In this document: positions 48,101-58,109 of the stretch, piece after piece
How positions within the stretch are numbered: position 1 is the stretch's first letter
Layout of the letters: every line of letters starts with the position of its first letter
Assembly (NCBI GenBank): GCA_030425685.1
Contig: JAUIAD010000008.1
Coordinates: forward strand, 62,001-126,000
From: Gammaproteobacteria bacterium
GTDB taxonomy: Bacteria; Pseudomonadota; Gammaproteobacteria; Coxiellales; Coxiellaceae
DNA: 64,000 bases
Direction of reading: 5' to 3'
Position numbers and translations under genes: made by a program
Notes under the pieces: generated by a model
Database searches by the model: none
What the model was told of the DNA's origin: nothing
Seen by the model: only the letters and a program-made list of their open reading frames with translations

Positions 48101-51100
48101 TTATTTGGTTAAGAAGCTTAGAATGCTTTGTATTAACCAGCCACCCTTCTGTCGAATTTGTAGCGCTTTTATTTCTTCAGCGGCACGTTTGTAACTGATG
48201 CGAGTGTTAGTGAGATCGCGATATATTTGATCAGCTCTTTTTCGTCTTCGAATTGAATCGCCTGGTTCTAAAAGATTTTCAATTAAGCCGATAAATAATT
48301 GTACAGCACGATTTTCAAAGAAACTAAGGATAAAACTCTTCCTGCTGATGGGAAGACTTTTTTCAAGTGTCAATGATATTTGAATAAGCTGCTGCTTTTG
48401 AATATAGGATAATGATGTATGTTTGTCTCTAAAATCAGTAATCGCTTTATTCATGTAATCAATAGTTATCGAGCTAAACTCTTTGATATGTGACAAGGTT
48501 TGCAGTGCGAAATTTACATCGTTTTTATTGTGGCTGTTTAGTAGTTTACTTAATTGATGACATTGCAGCCATATTTCCCAACTATAAAGTAAGTTAAGAC
48601 CAGGGCCTTTAATATTTTGAATGGCAATAATCTGAGTATGTAAATTAGGTAAGGAGAGGCCACAAATAACCTTATTTAAACCATTACCGGTTATGTGTTT
48701 ATTCTTGACATAAGTAAAGCGTGAATAAAACCACTCTGATAGCAGTGCCATCAATTTCTTTTTCTTAGTTAAAAATGGAATGTCTACATCTTGGCAAAGT
48801 AAAACGGCTTCGACAAATTGTTGGTGTTGTCTTAGCTGTTGTTTAGTAATCTGAATTGCTCGATTATCGAAGTTATAGATGGAGTTTTCAAGATTTGTAA
48901 TAAGCAACTTTGTTGCGTGATTAATGTTCTTTTCATTAGCGTTTAAAGCGACATTAAGGCGCGATAATAAGGCTTTTTCAGTAGTGGGTATACGCAACCA
49001 AGAGGATAATTTGCGCAAAGCATGCACTGCATCTTGAGGGGATTTTTTTAACGCATCCCAAAGAGATAAGCTACGGCAACGTTTCTTCCAATGTGATTTA
49101 ATATATGATTTGTAGCCTGGTAGATTAGAGCCAACAACAATAACCTGATCACTCATAACATCATTTGTTTGCATCTCCGTAAAACGTTCTGTTCTTGAAA
49201 GTCGATCAAAGCGATTGTTGACGACCAAGATAGTCCAGTTCTCTGGGTGAGCTTCAATAGTATTATTAAAAAAGTCGATGCGGTTTAAATTATTGACTGT
49301 AGAATAGTAGTCATTTGCTGACATGCTATTAATAAAGGATAGTTGTCGATTAAAAACGTTTAATTTAGGAAATATTTTAAATGATCCAACATCTGCAACC
49401 AGGTGGTCCTTAATTGCTTTGTATACAAATTCTGATGGTATTTCCAAGATATTTGATAATTTTAAAAGAAGATTGATGTTGGCAACATTCTCTGTGTATG
49501 GCAATTCAGAAATAATTTTGGGGGGTAAAGTGTCGCCTTGCTCCCAATCAACATGATAGAACTCAGTATTCAACTTTTTTGCTTTATTGCGAAGTATCGG
49601 CAGTAGTTGCACCTCTGCAGTAACAAGTTTTGCATTGGGAGGAATAAACTCAGCGATAACTTCTGCAACATTATGTCCTGCTGGACCTTGTTGATTTTCA
49701 TGATCTGGAAAAGTGTTAGTGATTGTCGCTATGTCATCTCTCATCCATTGAGCTTGTAACTGCTCAGTATAACTAGGTTTAACAGCCATACATTCCCACA
49801 GAAAAATATCATCATGCAGTTTCTCAACCAATGCTAATGTGTTAGCCTGCTCCCAAATAGTAGCTTTATCGTAGGGGCGGTAGATAGGTAGTTCAAGTAA
49901 GTGCTTCATCGGTGTGGTCGTTAGTAAAATAGATTCGCTACCAGTTGTCTTGCAGCTTAGGCGAAAGGATAAGCTGTAAAATAATGCAGATTTTAGTCGT
50001 TCTACACCTGATTTACCTCTGGTTCCCCAGCCGCCAATAGAGAGCGGTATTTTATTTCTAATCTTACGAATTTTTAATAAATGGCGCCCATGATTAAACA
50101 ACAGGAAGGCTAAAAATAGCATGATAAAGATAACAAGCTCAGTTTGTGTGTTGCCATAAATTGAAAAATAGTACTGCTTTAGATCATTCCATAAATGAGG
50201 CGCCCAAAGAATAGCGGGGGCTTTAAAAAAACGTTGGATGGTGCTATCTCTTACACTAGGTGCATCCTTATATTCGTTGGGCTCGAAGTCAACTACATAT
50301 TTTAATTTTCGAAAGTAATTGATGTAAGCTGCAGGATCTTTCTGCGTATCTGTGTGTTTCCATGTTCTCAGTTGAGAAATTGTATTGAAGCTGATAGAAA
50401 TTTTAAAAAAATTAATTGCTCTGCGCAATAGATTCATTGGGTACTTGATTTTTGTTTGCCCTTCTACCGAGAAATACGTCGTGTTCTTACTGGCTAGACC
50501 AGAAGCTGGGGGTATGAAATCGTCTGCCAAAGGTAGGTAGGGGCGCCACCCACGTTCTTCCTCCATCAATAAGGGCTCGCCTGGTACTGCTGTAGGTGAT
50601 ACCTCATACATGACGTTTGAGGCAATGCGCATGTTACCGCGGGAAGTACGCCCTACAGTGTGTAAAGTTCCTTGGCGTTTATCGGGGCGTGGATGCATAA
50701 ACTCATACAGTATACGCCACATACGTCTTTGGTATGTGCTTCCTTTGCAAATTTTAACGTGCTTATTTCTAATGGTTATATCCAGTGGCATTTTATCTGC
50801 GCATATAGCAGCTAGTATCCTGCCTATGGTTATTTTGTCTAGAGGAAATATATCTTTATACTTAAATCGTCTTGGTGATCCGACCGGCAAATTGTCAATG
50901 ATGGTATTAAGCTGACTTTTAATTTTTATCCGTTTAGGGTCTTTCATTATCCAAAGAAACTCTAGTGTTTGTGCTGCGTAACGCCTTGCGCATACGTTTT
51001 GAGATGTGTTTTTAAAATCAATAATGGCATTTTGAATTTTTTTGTAATGTTTATAAAAATGTTCATTAATATCATTATTTATCTTGTAAGATTTTTCAAT

Positions 51101-51214
51101 GCAGCGCTCAATAACATTTAAAACAACACGAATAAAATAGTGTGTCTCATCTTCTTTTAAAGCGTTTAATATTAACGTTATACTTTGGTTGCAAAACTGT
51201 TGGTTAAAGCTCAA
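48101..51214 (-). CDS. pgsB: PgsB/CapB-like poly-gamma-glutamate synthase (ATP-dependent amide ligase)
   Basis: A 1037-aa protein. Residues 1-100 are helical and HEAT-like, about 100-340 are unassigned, 359-376 are a membrane helix, then GGWGTRGKSGVERLKSAL (P-loop GTRGKS at 397-402), CKTTGSES, WECMAVKPSY (Bacillus PgsB SECMAVNPDY), ITNTFPDHENQQGP, SMSANDYYST (FAANDASST in Bacillus) and VVNNRFDRLSRTERF (MNCRADRVDRTQQF). This is the Mur-ligase-like catalytic core. After about 800 a long helical extension follows that Bacillus PgsB (about 390 aa) lacks. The assigned start is a TTG without a ribosome-binding site; the frame continues upstream, without a stop, to the TAA of the HEAT-like frame at 51275. 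The true gene is probably the fusion 48101-52267, now interrupted. Confidence 0.88.
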   Translation of the reverse strand: MSFNQQFCNQSITLILNALKEDETHYFIRVVLNVIERCIEKSYKINNDINEHFYKHYKKIQNAIIDFKNTSQNVCARRYAAQTLEFLWIMKDPKRIKIKSQLNTIIDNLPVGSPRRFKYKDIFPLDKITIGRILAAICADKMPLDITIRNKHVKICKGSTYQRRMWRILYEFMHPRPDKRQGTLHTVGRTSRGNMRIASNVMYEVSPTAVPGEPLLMEEERGWRPYLPLADDFIPPASGLASKNTTYFSVEGQTKIKYPMNLLRRAINFFKISISFNTISQLRTWKHTDTQKDPAAYINYFRKLKYVVDFEPNEYKDAPSVRDSTIQRFFKAPAILWAPHLWNDLKQYYFSIYGNTQTELVIFIMLFLAFLLFNHGRHLLKIRKIRNKIPLSIGGWGTRGKSGVERLKSALFYSLSFRLSCKTTGSESILLTTTPMKHLLELPIYRPYDKATIWEQANTLALVEKLHDDIFLWECMAVKPSYTEQLQAQWMRDDIATITNTFPDHENQQGPAGHNVAEVIAEFIPPNAKLVTAEVQLLPILRNKAKKLNTEFYHVDWEQGDTLPPKIISELPYTENVANINLLLKLSNILEIPSEFVYKAIKDHLVADVGSFKIFPKLNVFNRQLSFINSMSANDYYSTVNNLNRIDFFNNTIEAHPENWTILVVNNRFDRLSRTERFTEMQTNDVMSDQVIVVGSNLPGYKSYIKSHWKKRCRSLSLWDALKKSPQDAVHALRKLSSWLRIPTTEKALLSRLNVALNANEKNINHATKLLITNLENSIYNFDNRAIQITKQQLRQHQQFVEAVLLCQDVDIPFLTKKKKLMALLSEWFYSRFTYVKNKHITGNGLNKVICGLSLPNLHTQIIAIQNIKGPGLNLLYSWEIWLQCHQLSKLLNSHNKNDVNFALQTLSHIKEFSSITIDYMNKAITDFRDKHTSLSYIQKQQLIQISLTLEKSLPISRKSFILSFFENRAVQLFIGLIENLLEPGDSIRRRKRADQIYRDLTNTRISYKRAAEEIKALQIRQKGGWLIQSILSFLTK

Positions 51215-51274
51215 GTTTGGGATTGAAAGCAGTGCAGTAGACTTAACATTTTTTTCTTTATCATTGGTGATTAG

Positions 51275-52267
51275 TTATTTAAGAAAGTATAATTGCTTTT
51301 CGGTAGTCATGAAATGAAGTATTTTACATATTGCTTGTCGCACATAAGGGCTGCTGTCTAGCAAGGCATGTTTTACTACTTGATCTAGCGTTGTTTGTTT
51401 ATCTAGATGGCAAGCAATACTAAGTATTATTTTATGGCGAATAAAGTTATCATCTTTCATCTTTAGTTCATCGAACCACTGGTGGCAAACGCTTTCGTAG
51501 CTGGGGAAGTCTATAATGCTTAGAATTTCTATTGCTTCGCAGATTACCCATATATTGTATTTATATTTTTTTGCAAGGCTCAGTACTAGATGATGGGTGT
51601 TAGTACTTATTGTCGCTGTTATCCCTAGTGAGTTAATAAACAGACACTCTCTTTTTAGAGAGACTAGCACTTCAAGTAAAATATCGTTACGTGCTTCTCT
51701 ATTAAGGAATGTGTCAGCAATAGCTGGCATCATGGCCTCAGCATTTTTAGTTATTTTATGTTGATGATTGAGGAAAAAAGCAACTCGATTTATGGTGTAT
51801 TTAAGAATTTTTTCAAGCTTTAGAATGATAAGGTAGAATCTTTCTATAATTGCTGAGACTTCAAAAAATCGATCAAATGCTTTTCTATCCTTTTTTAATT
51901 CCTTTGCTGAGCTGCCTAGTTGTTTTGAAAAGTGTAATATTTCATTCTTCTGTTTATCTTTATTTTCAAATGATTCGTATTTTTTTATAAATACTCTATG
52001 CTTATGTTTTAAGTGTTCAAGTTCAGATAATACTATGTAGTAGTAGCTTGTAAAATAACTTAGCAGTGATTCGTTATTCCACGCTTTTGTAAATTTATAT
52101 TCAGTTTCACATGGAGTGTAATTAATATAATAGAATGACATTCTTTTGGAGTTGTATGAAAGTACTATTTTTTTATAAATTTCTTTTATAATATTACTAT
52201 ACAGGTGTTTTTCATATACTTTTAGTTCAGCATAGAGTAACGTCATTAAGTTAGTGTTATTGCCCAC
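51275..52267 (-). CDS. HEAT-like helical protein; likely N-terminal part of the PgsB-like protein
   Basis: A 330-aa helical protein. The first part is rich in Tyr, Phe and Lys; the last third reads as HEAT repeats (SLAKKYKYNIWVICEAIEIL, KHALLDSSPYVRQAICKILHF). It ends ...YFLK before TAA. The same frame continues after the TAA as LITNDKEKNVKSTALLSI and then into the PgsB-like frame with no further stop; that bridging sequence is a well-formed HEAT repeat. The start is GTG at 52267, which overlaps the stop of the 1950-aa gene by 11 bp (coupled). So the original product was probably about 1388 aa. Confidence 0.78.
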   Translation of the reverse strand: MGNNTNLMTLLYAELKVYEKHLYSNIIKEIYKKIVLSYNSKRMSFYYINYTPCETEYKFTKAWNNESLLSYFTSYYYIVLSELEHLKHKHRVFIKKYESFENKDKQKNEILHFSKQLGSSAKELKKDRKAFDRFFEVSAIIERFYLIILKLEKILKYTINRVAFFLNHQHKITKNAEAMMPAIADTFLNREARNDILLEVLVSLKRECLFINSLGITATISTNTHHLVLSLAKKYKYNIWVICEAIEILSIIDFPSYESVCHQWFDELKMKDDNFIRHKIILSIACHLDKQTTLDQVVKHALLDSSPYVRQAICKILHFMTTEKQLYFLK

Positions 52268-55200
52268 TTATCGGTTCTCCTATCATGCAATATTTTGGGA
52301 TAAGCGCTTGATGTAGATCACGCATTCGAGGTGAAGGAATAAAGTCACGTAAACCGCGACCATTATCTAAAAGAAATGAAATTCTAAATGCATATAACAT
52401 ATCCTTAACTTCTGGGTCCCAACCCGCACGAAAACCAAAGTTTATGAGTTGCTGATGTTGAATCCAAAGAAAATAATTTAGATTTAAATAAACACGATGT
52501 ATAATTGATTCGTTTTCCCGATCAGGATCACGGAAATAATAATTTTGGTTGTAGCTGATGCTGGCCATTAGGTTGTGAAATTGCTGCAAAAAGGTTGCGC
52601 TAAAGCCAATGTTGTCAGGTTTAAAGGGGTTGTAATCTTCGTTGCTAGCTAATTTTAAATTTAATAGAAAGCGTGTATCCCATGTAGGCTTAAATATAAA
52701 GAGATCTTCGAAGCGAATTCCATAGCGATGATTACTGTTGAAATTTGTAAATACATTTTGATCGACGAAATTTAATAATTTTGTCGGTATGCGATTTACA
52801 TTGAGATATATGCCCCATAAACGGACATTGGGGAATTGTGTTAGCCACGAGGCTATTGAGCGCAGCTGTCCAATGGCAAGCAAGCCATCTACATCATATC
52901 CTTGTTTGCTTTCCTTTTCTGTCACGGGGGTATATTGTGTGAAAAATCTCGCTCTGCCCCAATAGGTGAGTGGAGGTGTTTCAATAGTTGGCGTCCACTT
53001 ACCAAAAAATGTAGAGTATGCGCCACCAACAGGCTTTCCAAGTTTAGGGTAGCGGAATAAAGCGCCAGCATTATAATACAATTTTTTAGCGCTATCATAA
53101 TAATTGTAGGTGGCTGATAGTAATCCAAAGCGTTCTAGTGTGTCGACTTCATCGGTTTGATCAAATCGAGTAATGTAGCCTGTTTCAAGCTCCCAGGTTC
53201 CAGATTGTTGTGTGCCAAGAGGCAGTTTATTATCATTGGGTGAGATCCACTGTGGATAATATAGATATTTTAAAACATCGTCTTTAATTAGAGGTTTATT
53301 TTGTGATGCTAGCATTAATTTTCTATGATCTTTGATGGTGCTTTTCCGTCGTTCGTAATTAATTGCTGGAATGAGTGTTCTTTGATAGGCGCGCAAATAG
53401 GTCTTTTGCTGATTTTCAGCATGGATGATTATTTTCTGTTTGCCAGTTGGTATATACAGATAGCGTGTTGTTGAGTGATTGCCGTATTTTTTTTCAGTTC
53501 TCAGTACTGTGGGTCCAGTAACATATAGTATTGCTGGATGCTGTGGTTTTATAACATGATATTCAGTATAGGTTATAGGTTGTAAATAATTTTTATTACC
53601 ACTGTTATCAAGTTGATACATTACAGTCTTAATATATTGTCCGCGTAAAAGTTTTGCGAACCAAAGTTTAACTACATTTTTTCCTTTGGGTATTGGTATT
53701 TTAATAATATGCTGAGGATCTTGTGGTGTTAGTGTGATTTTTTGTATGGGTGTGTTATTAAGTTGGTAATTTATTTTAGCATTGTTAGCGCGAAGAAATA
53801 TGGGTTCTTTTAAATCTAGTTTTACATATAGGTCTTTCTGTGATTTTTCATTGATTAGCAGGTCTAGACGTCCTGATGAGAAGATGAGTTGTTCATGAGG
53901 TTTTGTTAATCCTGATAGTGCGCTGGCAAATTTCAGCCGCTCACCTTCGGGGACCCATGCATTATGCTTTTGTAAAAAAATACCAGCACCTGTATTGATG
54001 TTGTCAATTCTCTTCCATACGACTTGATTTGCTATTTCTGACCAAAGTAATAGTATTTCGGCCATTTGTGGATTTTTAAGATAGAGCATTTCCGCTTTAG
54101 AGATATACTGCATTTTATTTTTTTTGCTGTGTAGTGTATCTAATACGTAGTTCATCATTGTTTCAATAAGTTGAGATTTTTTATTATTCAGCAAGGTCGT
54201 ATCTTGTACCTTTTTTTGTGGTTTTATTATCGCGTTGATAAATGGATTCCAGTTTATATGGCAGTATTTTTTGATGATATCGAAGTTGAGTGTTTTTTGT
54301 AGATGTATGTATTGTTTTTTGCGATTAAGAATGTAAGTCTTTTGACGCACATCTTTGGGGTAACATAGGAAGCTATATTTATTCCAATTAAGTGCATCTA
54401 AATTGGGTTTGGAAAAAACAGAAATTACAGTTTTTGGGTTTTTGGGTAAGTATTCGCTAAGCTCTATGACCACCGGAAGCTGTGTTGAGCCAATCTTTAA
54501 GTGATGTAGGCCAGGGCCAATATTAATAACAAATTCTTCTTTTGCACCAACCCGCCATGAACTATTTCCAAAAACTGATAGCGTTGATGAGTAGGTGTTT
54601 GTAAATATTGGCCATTCATGTTTTATGTTATCGATGGTCCAGTTTAAGGTTGCTAAAGGATTTTTTGTCTGGTTGGTTAAAATAGGTCGACCTACTATTT
54701 TTATTTTTGTTGGGCCGACAATATCGGCTGTGATGGGTTTTTCTGTGCTGGCAAGAAAGGCAATATAATTTTTTTGGTTTAAACTATGTATGTGTACACT
54801 TTCAGCATACTGAGTAATAAGATGAGATGCTCTTTTCCAGCTATAATCATTACTAAGGTATTTGCCCCATTCTTTCCATGCGGAAATAATTGTGTTTGCG
54901 GCTCTGTGTGGAGCAACTAATTCTTTTTTAATTAAATTTCCTGACTGCCACTGTGAAATAAGTTCTTGGCCGCGTTTTCCTGCCTTTTGCCAATCGTTGA
55001 TTGCTGTTTTCCATTGGTTCTCAGACATTGCAATCTTACCCAGCCATTTATATCTGCTTTCTTCTGACTCTAATGCTGGGAGTGTATAGTGGATTAATTT
55101 CAGCCATAATTTTTGATATGCACATATTGCAAGTATTTCTGCTGATTTTGGTTCCTGCTGTGTTAATGGTAACAGTTTTAGTAGCTTGCGGAAGTCTCTT

Positions 55201-58109
55201 CGCTGATAATATAGTTTTATTAGCTTGCTTAAAATTTGTTGGCGAGGTCTCTCGAATAGCTCGGTCGCGGTAAAGCTTTCAATTTTTCCTTCCTCATTAT
55301 TTTTTTCATATATTTTTATTAGGATTTTGTAGACCTTTTCTTTTACTTCTTCAGTTTCAGCATGAAGATAGTAGTAGCGTAGCATGTTTTCTAAATAATG
55401 ATGCTCTTTTAGTCTTGTTAGTATATTTGTTAAATGATAAATGGCTTTAAACTGACTGTTTCCTTTGCTTTTAGCTGCTAGTTTTGACCAATATTGAAGG
55501 GCTATCAAATCTTTTTTATCCTTTTCTGCAGCTAGTGCCTTCTCTGCAAGTTTTTCCTCTTCTTCTATTTTATGCTGTATTTTTATACCTGTTATATAAA
55601 CTAATTCGGCTCGCCTAGATAATAGATAATACATAATGCTTATCCATTCATTTTTAATATCATACTCTAATCGCTGTTTGCTGCTCATGTTTCTAGGAAC
55701 AACAAAGTGTATTTTGCTTTTATTGATGTAAGCTTGCTGAGTAAGTTTTATCATGTCTTTAAACCACAGCCAGCGGGTTTGTAAGTTGGTTCTTTTTAGT
55801 AAATTTATGTATTCATCTTCGGATAGTTTATGTCCTTTGACAGATAGTATTTGCATGTTTAACCAAATTGGTTTTATCAGGCTAGTGCTTATTTCTCGTA
55901 AATGAATGTTGTGAACATTTTCTGGTAAAATTATTTTTGTGTATGCGCATTCCATAATGGGGAGTGTGAGTGGTGATCCGTAGCCCATTAGGGGTAAGTG
56001 TTGTGAGCCTAGTGCTGAACCAAACATATAAAATGCAGCTGATTGCCAGATTCCCCAATACCTTTGTAGTGTATGGTGTTCTAGCTGCCCTGTTAGGTAT
56101 AATTTTTTCTTGATTCCTGTGTCGGTGGTTAGTTCTATTATAACTGGCATTTTTCGATGTCGTGTTGAGGACAAAGACAGGCGTAGTATTCTGGGTCCTA
56201 TTATGTAGTCTGGGATTTCATAATCCACTGTTTTTAAATATTCAGAACCAAATTTTGTGTATTGTGTTTCTGATTTTCTGTTAATTAGTGTATTTGCATA
56301 TGCTTGCGTTAAAGATCTTATGCCTAGTGGATGTCGAGCTGTTTGATAGCTTGGTAAAAAAGGTGTGGCCACCATGACTTTATTATGTATGCTTAGTTTC
56401 TTTGGCCACAGGGTGATATGGTAGCTATTCTGTTTTATTGTTAGTAATTTTAACCGTTGCAGCACTTTGTTGTATGGCCGGCTTTGTGCTAATTTTTGAA
56501 TTAAATAGAGAGGCCATATATTTTTGTCGGTGTTTTCTTCATACCAGATTTGATGTACTAGTCTTTTTGTTATGTTCGCTAGCGTTTTTTGTTCTTTGTT
56601 ATTGAGTTGGTTTTTATGGTAGTTGCTGATATTAAGTGTGTTTGTTATTGCTTTTTGATTTATGTGGCTTGCTGTAAAATTATACTTTGCTGATGTTACA
56701 CGAATATATGTAGGTAGCATCGATGTGATTTTTACTTGGTGTGTGCCTCGTGGTACATGATAATAAAACTGTATTTGTTTGGTCCCTATATTGGGGTTAT
56801 TGCTTGTGTAGTATACGTTGCTGTTAATGCTACGAATTGACATGTTATAACTCTTTACAAAATGATTATCGATATAGGTATCTAACCAACGTGTTTGTAA
56901 CATGTCGCTGTTATCTGAATTCAGTTTGATTGTTGCGTTAACCTCAAGGGTTATAGGACCTTGTATATTAAAAGTGTAGGGTGAGTTGTTTTTGGTAAAC
57001 CAGTAGCGGTAAGGTGTAAAAGGTGAGATTGGCCAAAATAAATTATTTTTTCTTGTTTTACTATCATTAGGCAGGATATCAGTTTGAAAGCTTGCGCCGC
57101 GATTGGTGCGTTGTAAGCGGCTTTCGTAGATTGAAACTGGGTTAGCATAAACAAAATTAGTTTTATATTTTATGGCTATCCAGCTTGCTTGAGCTGTAAC
57201 GGGACCAATTAATAAAGTCTGTTTATTGAGCCAAATTCTGTCTTTTATGCTTTGCCATAGTCCGGTACCATTGGCAAAAAACAATTGAATATTCTCTTTA
57301 TTGTTCTGCGCTCGTAAAAATTTTAATTGCACGATACGTGAACCGGGTATTGCTACAACTAGCCAAGATTTTGGCATCGGTTTTATATATTTTTTTCCAT
57401 TTTTAGTAAGATAATTTATTTTTTGCTTGTTTAAATAGAAAGCATCACCTGTTATCTGATCCCAGCGTAGTTCATGTGTTGATGTAAGAAAGTAGGGTGC
57501 GCATTCGCGGAACGTGTGATAGAGATCGGTGTTGCTTGGTGAAGGTAGATAATGTCCATAGTACGGTATTGGGATTAGTGGGATTTTGTTGCTGGGTGGT
57601 GGCAGATTTTGATCTTGTTTTGCTTTGGGTTTTGTTTTTTTGTTGGCGGTCTTTTCTGAACTTGGTTGTGGAATTGATATATTTGCTGATGTTGGGCTTG
57701 GTATTGATATTAACTTTGGCGCCATGATTGGTTCTGGGATTGGTTGCTCTATTGATATTGGTTTAGCAACAAATACTGGTTTGGGAATTAGGTTTTTATT
57801 GAGCGGTTTTATGGCGCCTAATTTTGGCTGTGGAATTGTGCTATTGAACGATAGGTTGGTTTGTGCTGGTGCGGCAATATCTTTTTGCTGCGCTTTAATG
57901 GTGTTTTGTGGTTGGGGGATGTTTTCTTGTGGCGCTGGTAGATTATTTTGTCTATTTTGATGCATATTTGAGCTGGGTGTTGGCAGCATAAAAAGCTCTG
58001 ACCCGCTTGCGTAGCTTTTTGGCGTTGCAAGTAGGTGGCAAGTTATAACAACTAAAAAAGCAGCGTATTTTTTTAGTTTTTTTGTTTTAGAACCAGCTGT
58101 TTTAAGCAT
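52257..58109 (-). CDS. 1950-aa exported protein with Pro/Gln neck, TPR-like helices and C-terminal outer-membrane barrel-like region
   Basis: Signal peptide at 1-35 (basic, then YAAFLVVITCHLLATPKSYASG). Residues about 36-190 are Pro/Gln-rich and low-complexity (PAPQENIPQPQ, KPISIEQPIPEPIMAPKL). About 190-850 are beta-rich with repeated pieces (FNIQGPITLEVNATIKL, VPRGTHQVKITSM). About 850-1060 are helical, TPR-like (QILSKLIKLYYQRRDFRKLLKLLPL). About 1110-1600 are beta-rich again (ADIVGPTKIKIVGRP, ILYVTGPTVLRTEKKYG). About 1640-1930 have alternating aromatic/polar strands with short turns (TYNYYDSAKKLYYNAGALFRYP, YWGRARFFTQYTP, NFGFRAGWDPE), as in an outer-membrane barrel. The plan recalls PgaA/BcsC/PelB exporters, but I know no family for it. 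Its start overlaps the hydrolase gene by 37 bp. Proposed outer-membrane exporter of the operon's polymer. Confidence 0.85.
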   Translation of the reverse strand: MLKTAGSKTKKLKKYAAFLVVITCHLLATPKSYASGSELFMLPTPSSNMHQNRQNNLPAPQENIPQPQNTIKAQQKDIAAPAQTNLSFNSTIPQPKLGAIKPLNKNLIPKPVFVAKPISIEQPIPEPIMAPKLISIPSPTSANISIPQPSSEKTANKKTKPKAKQDQNLPPPSNKIPLIPIPYYGHYLPSPSNTDLYHTFRECAPYFLTSTHELRWDQITGDAFYLNKQKINYLTKNGKKYIKPMPKSWLVVAIPGSRIVQLKFLRAQNNKENIQLFFANGTGLWQSIKDRIWLNKQTLLIGPVTAQASWIAIKYKTNFVYANPVSIYESRLQRTNRGASFQTDILPNDSKTRKNNLFWPISPFTPYRYWFTKNNSPYTFNIQGPITLEVNATIKLNSDNSDMLQTRWLDTYIDNHFVKSYNMSIRSINSNVYYTSNNPNIGTKQIQFYYHVPRGTHQVKITSMLPTYIRVTSAKYNFTASHINQKAITNTLNISNYHKNQLNNKEQKTLANITKRLVHQIWYEENTDKNIWPLYLIQKLAQSRPYNKVLQRLKLLTIKQNSYHITLWPKKLSIHNKVMVATPFLPSYQTARHPLGIRSLTQAYANTLINRKSETQYTKFGSEYLKTVDYEIPDYIIGPRILRLSLSSTRHRKMPVIIELTTDTGIKKKLYLTGQLEHHTLQRYWGIWQSAAFYMFGSALGSQHLPLMGYGSPLTLPIMECAYTKIILPENVHNIHLREISTSLIKPIWLNMQILSVKGHKLSEDEYINLLKRTNLQTRWLWFKDMIKLTQQAYINKSKIHFVVPRNMSSKQRLEYDIKNEWISIMYYLLSRRAELVYITGIKIQHKIEEEEKLAEKALAAEKDKKDLIALQYWSKLAAKSKGNSQFKAIYHLTNILTRLKEHHYLENMLRYYYLHAETEEVKEKVYKILIKIYEKNNEEGKIESFTATELFERPRQQILSKLIKLYYQRRDFRKLLKLLPLTQQEPKSAEILAICAYQKLWLKLIHYTLPALESEESRYKWLGKIAMSENQWKTAINDWQKAGKRGQELISQWQSGNLIKKELVAPHRAANTIISAWKEWGKYLSNDYSWKRASHLITQYAESVHIHSLNQKNYIAFLASTEKPITADIVGPTKIKIVGRPILTNQTKNPLATLNWTIDNIKHEWPIFTNTYSSTLSVFGNSSWRVGAKEEFVINIGPGLHHLKIGSTQLPVVIELSEYLPKNPKTVISVFSKPNLDALNWNKYSFLCYPKDVRQKTYILNRKKQYIHLQKTLNFDIIKKYCHINWNPFINAIIKPQKKVQDTTLLNNKKSQLIETMMNYVLDTLHSKKNKMQYISKAEMLYLKNPQMAEILLLWSEIANQVVWKRIDNINTGAGIFLQKHNAWVPEGERLKFASALSGLTKPHEQLIFSSGRLDLLINEKSQKDLYVKLDLKEPIFLRANNAKINYQLNNTPIQKITLTPQDPQHIIKIPIPKGKNVVKLWFAKLLRGQYIKTVMYQLDNSGNKNYLQPITYTEYHVIKPQHPAILYVTGPTVLRTEKKYGNHSTTRYLYIPTGKQKIIIHAENQQKTYLRAYQRTLIPAINYERRKSTIKDHRKLMLASQNKPLIKDDVLKYLYYPQWISPNDNKLPLGTQQSGTWELETGYITRFDQTDEVDTLERFGLLSATYNYYDSAKKLYYNAGALFRYPKLGKPVGGAYSTFFGKWTPTIETPPLTYWGRARFFTQYTPVTEKESKQGYDVDGLLAIGQLRSIASWLTQFPNVRLWGIYLNVNRIPTKLLNFVDQNVFTNFNSNHRYGIRFEDLFIFKPTWDTRFLLNLKLASNEDYNPFKPDNIGFSATFLQQFHNLMASISYNQNYYFRDPDRENESIIHRVYLNLNYFLWIQHQQLINFGFRAGWDPEVKDMLYAFRISFLLDNGRGLRDFIPSPRMRDLHQALIPKYCMIGEPISGQ

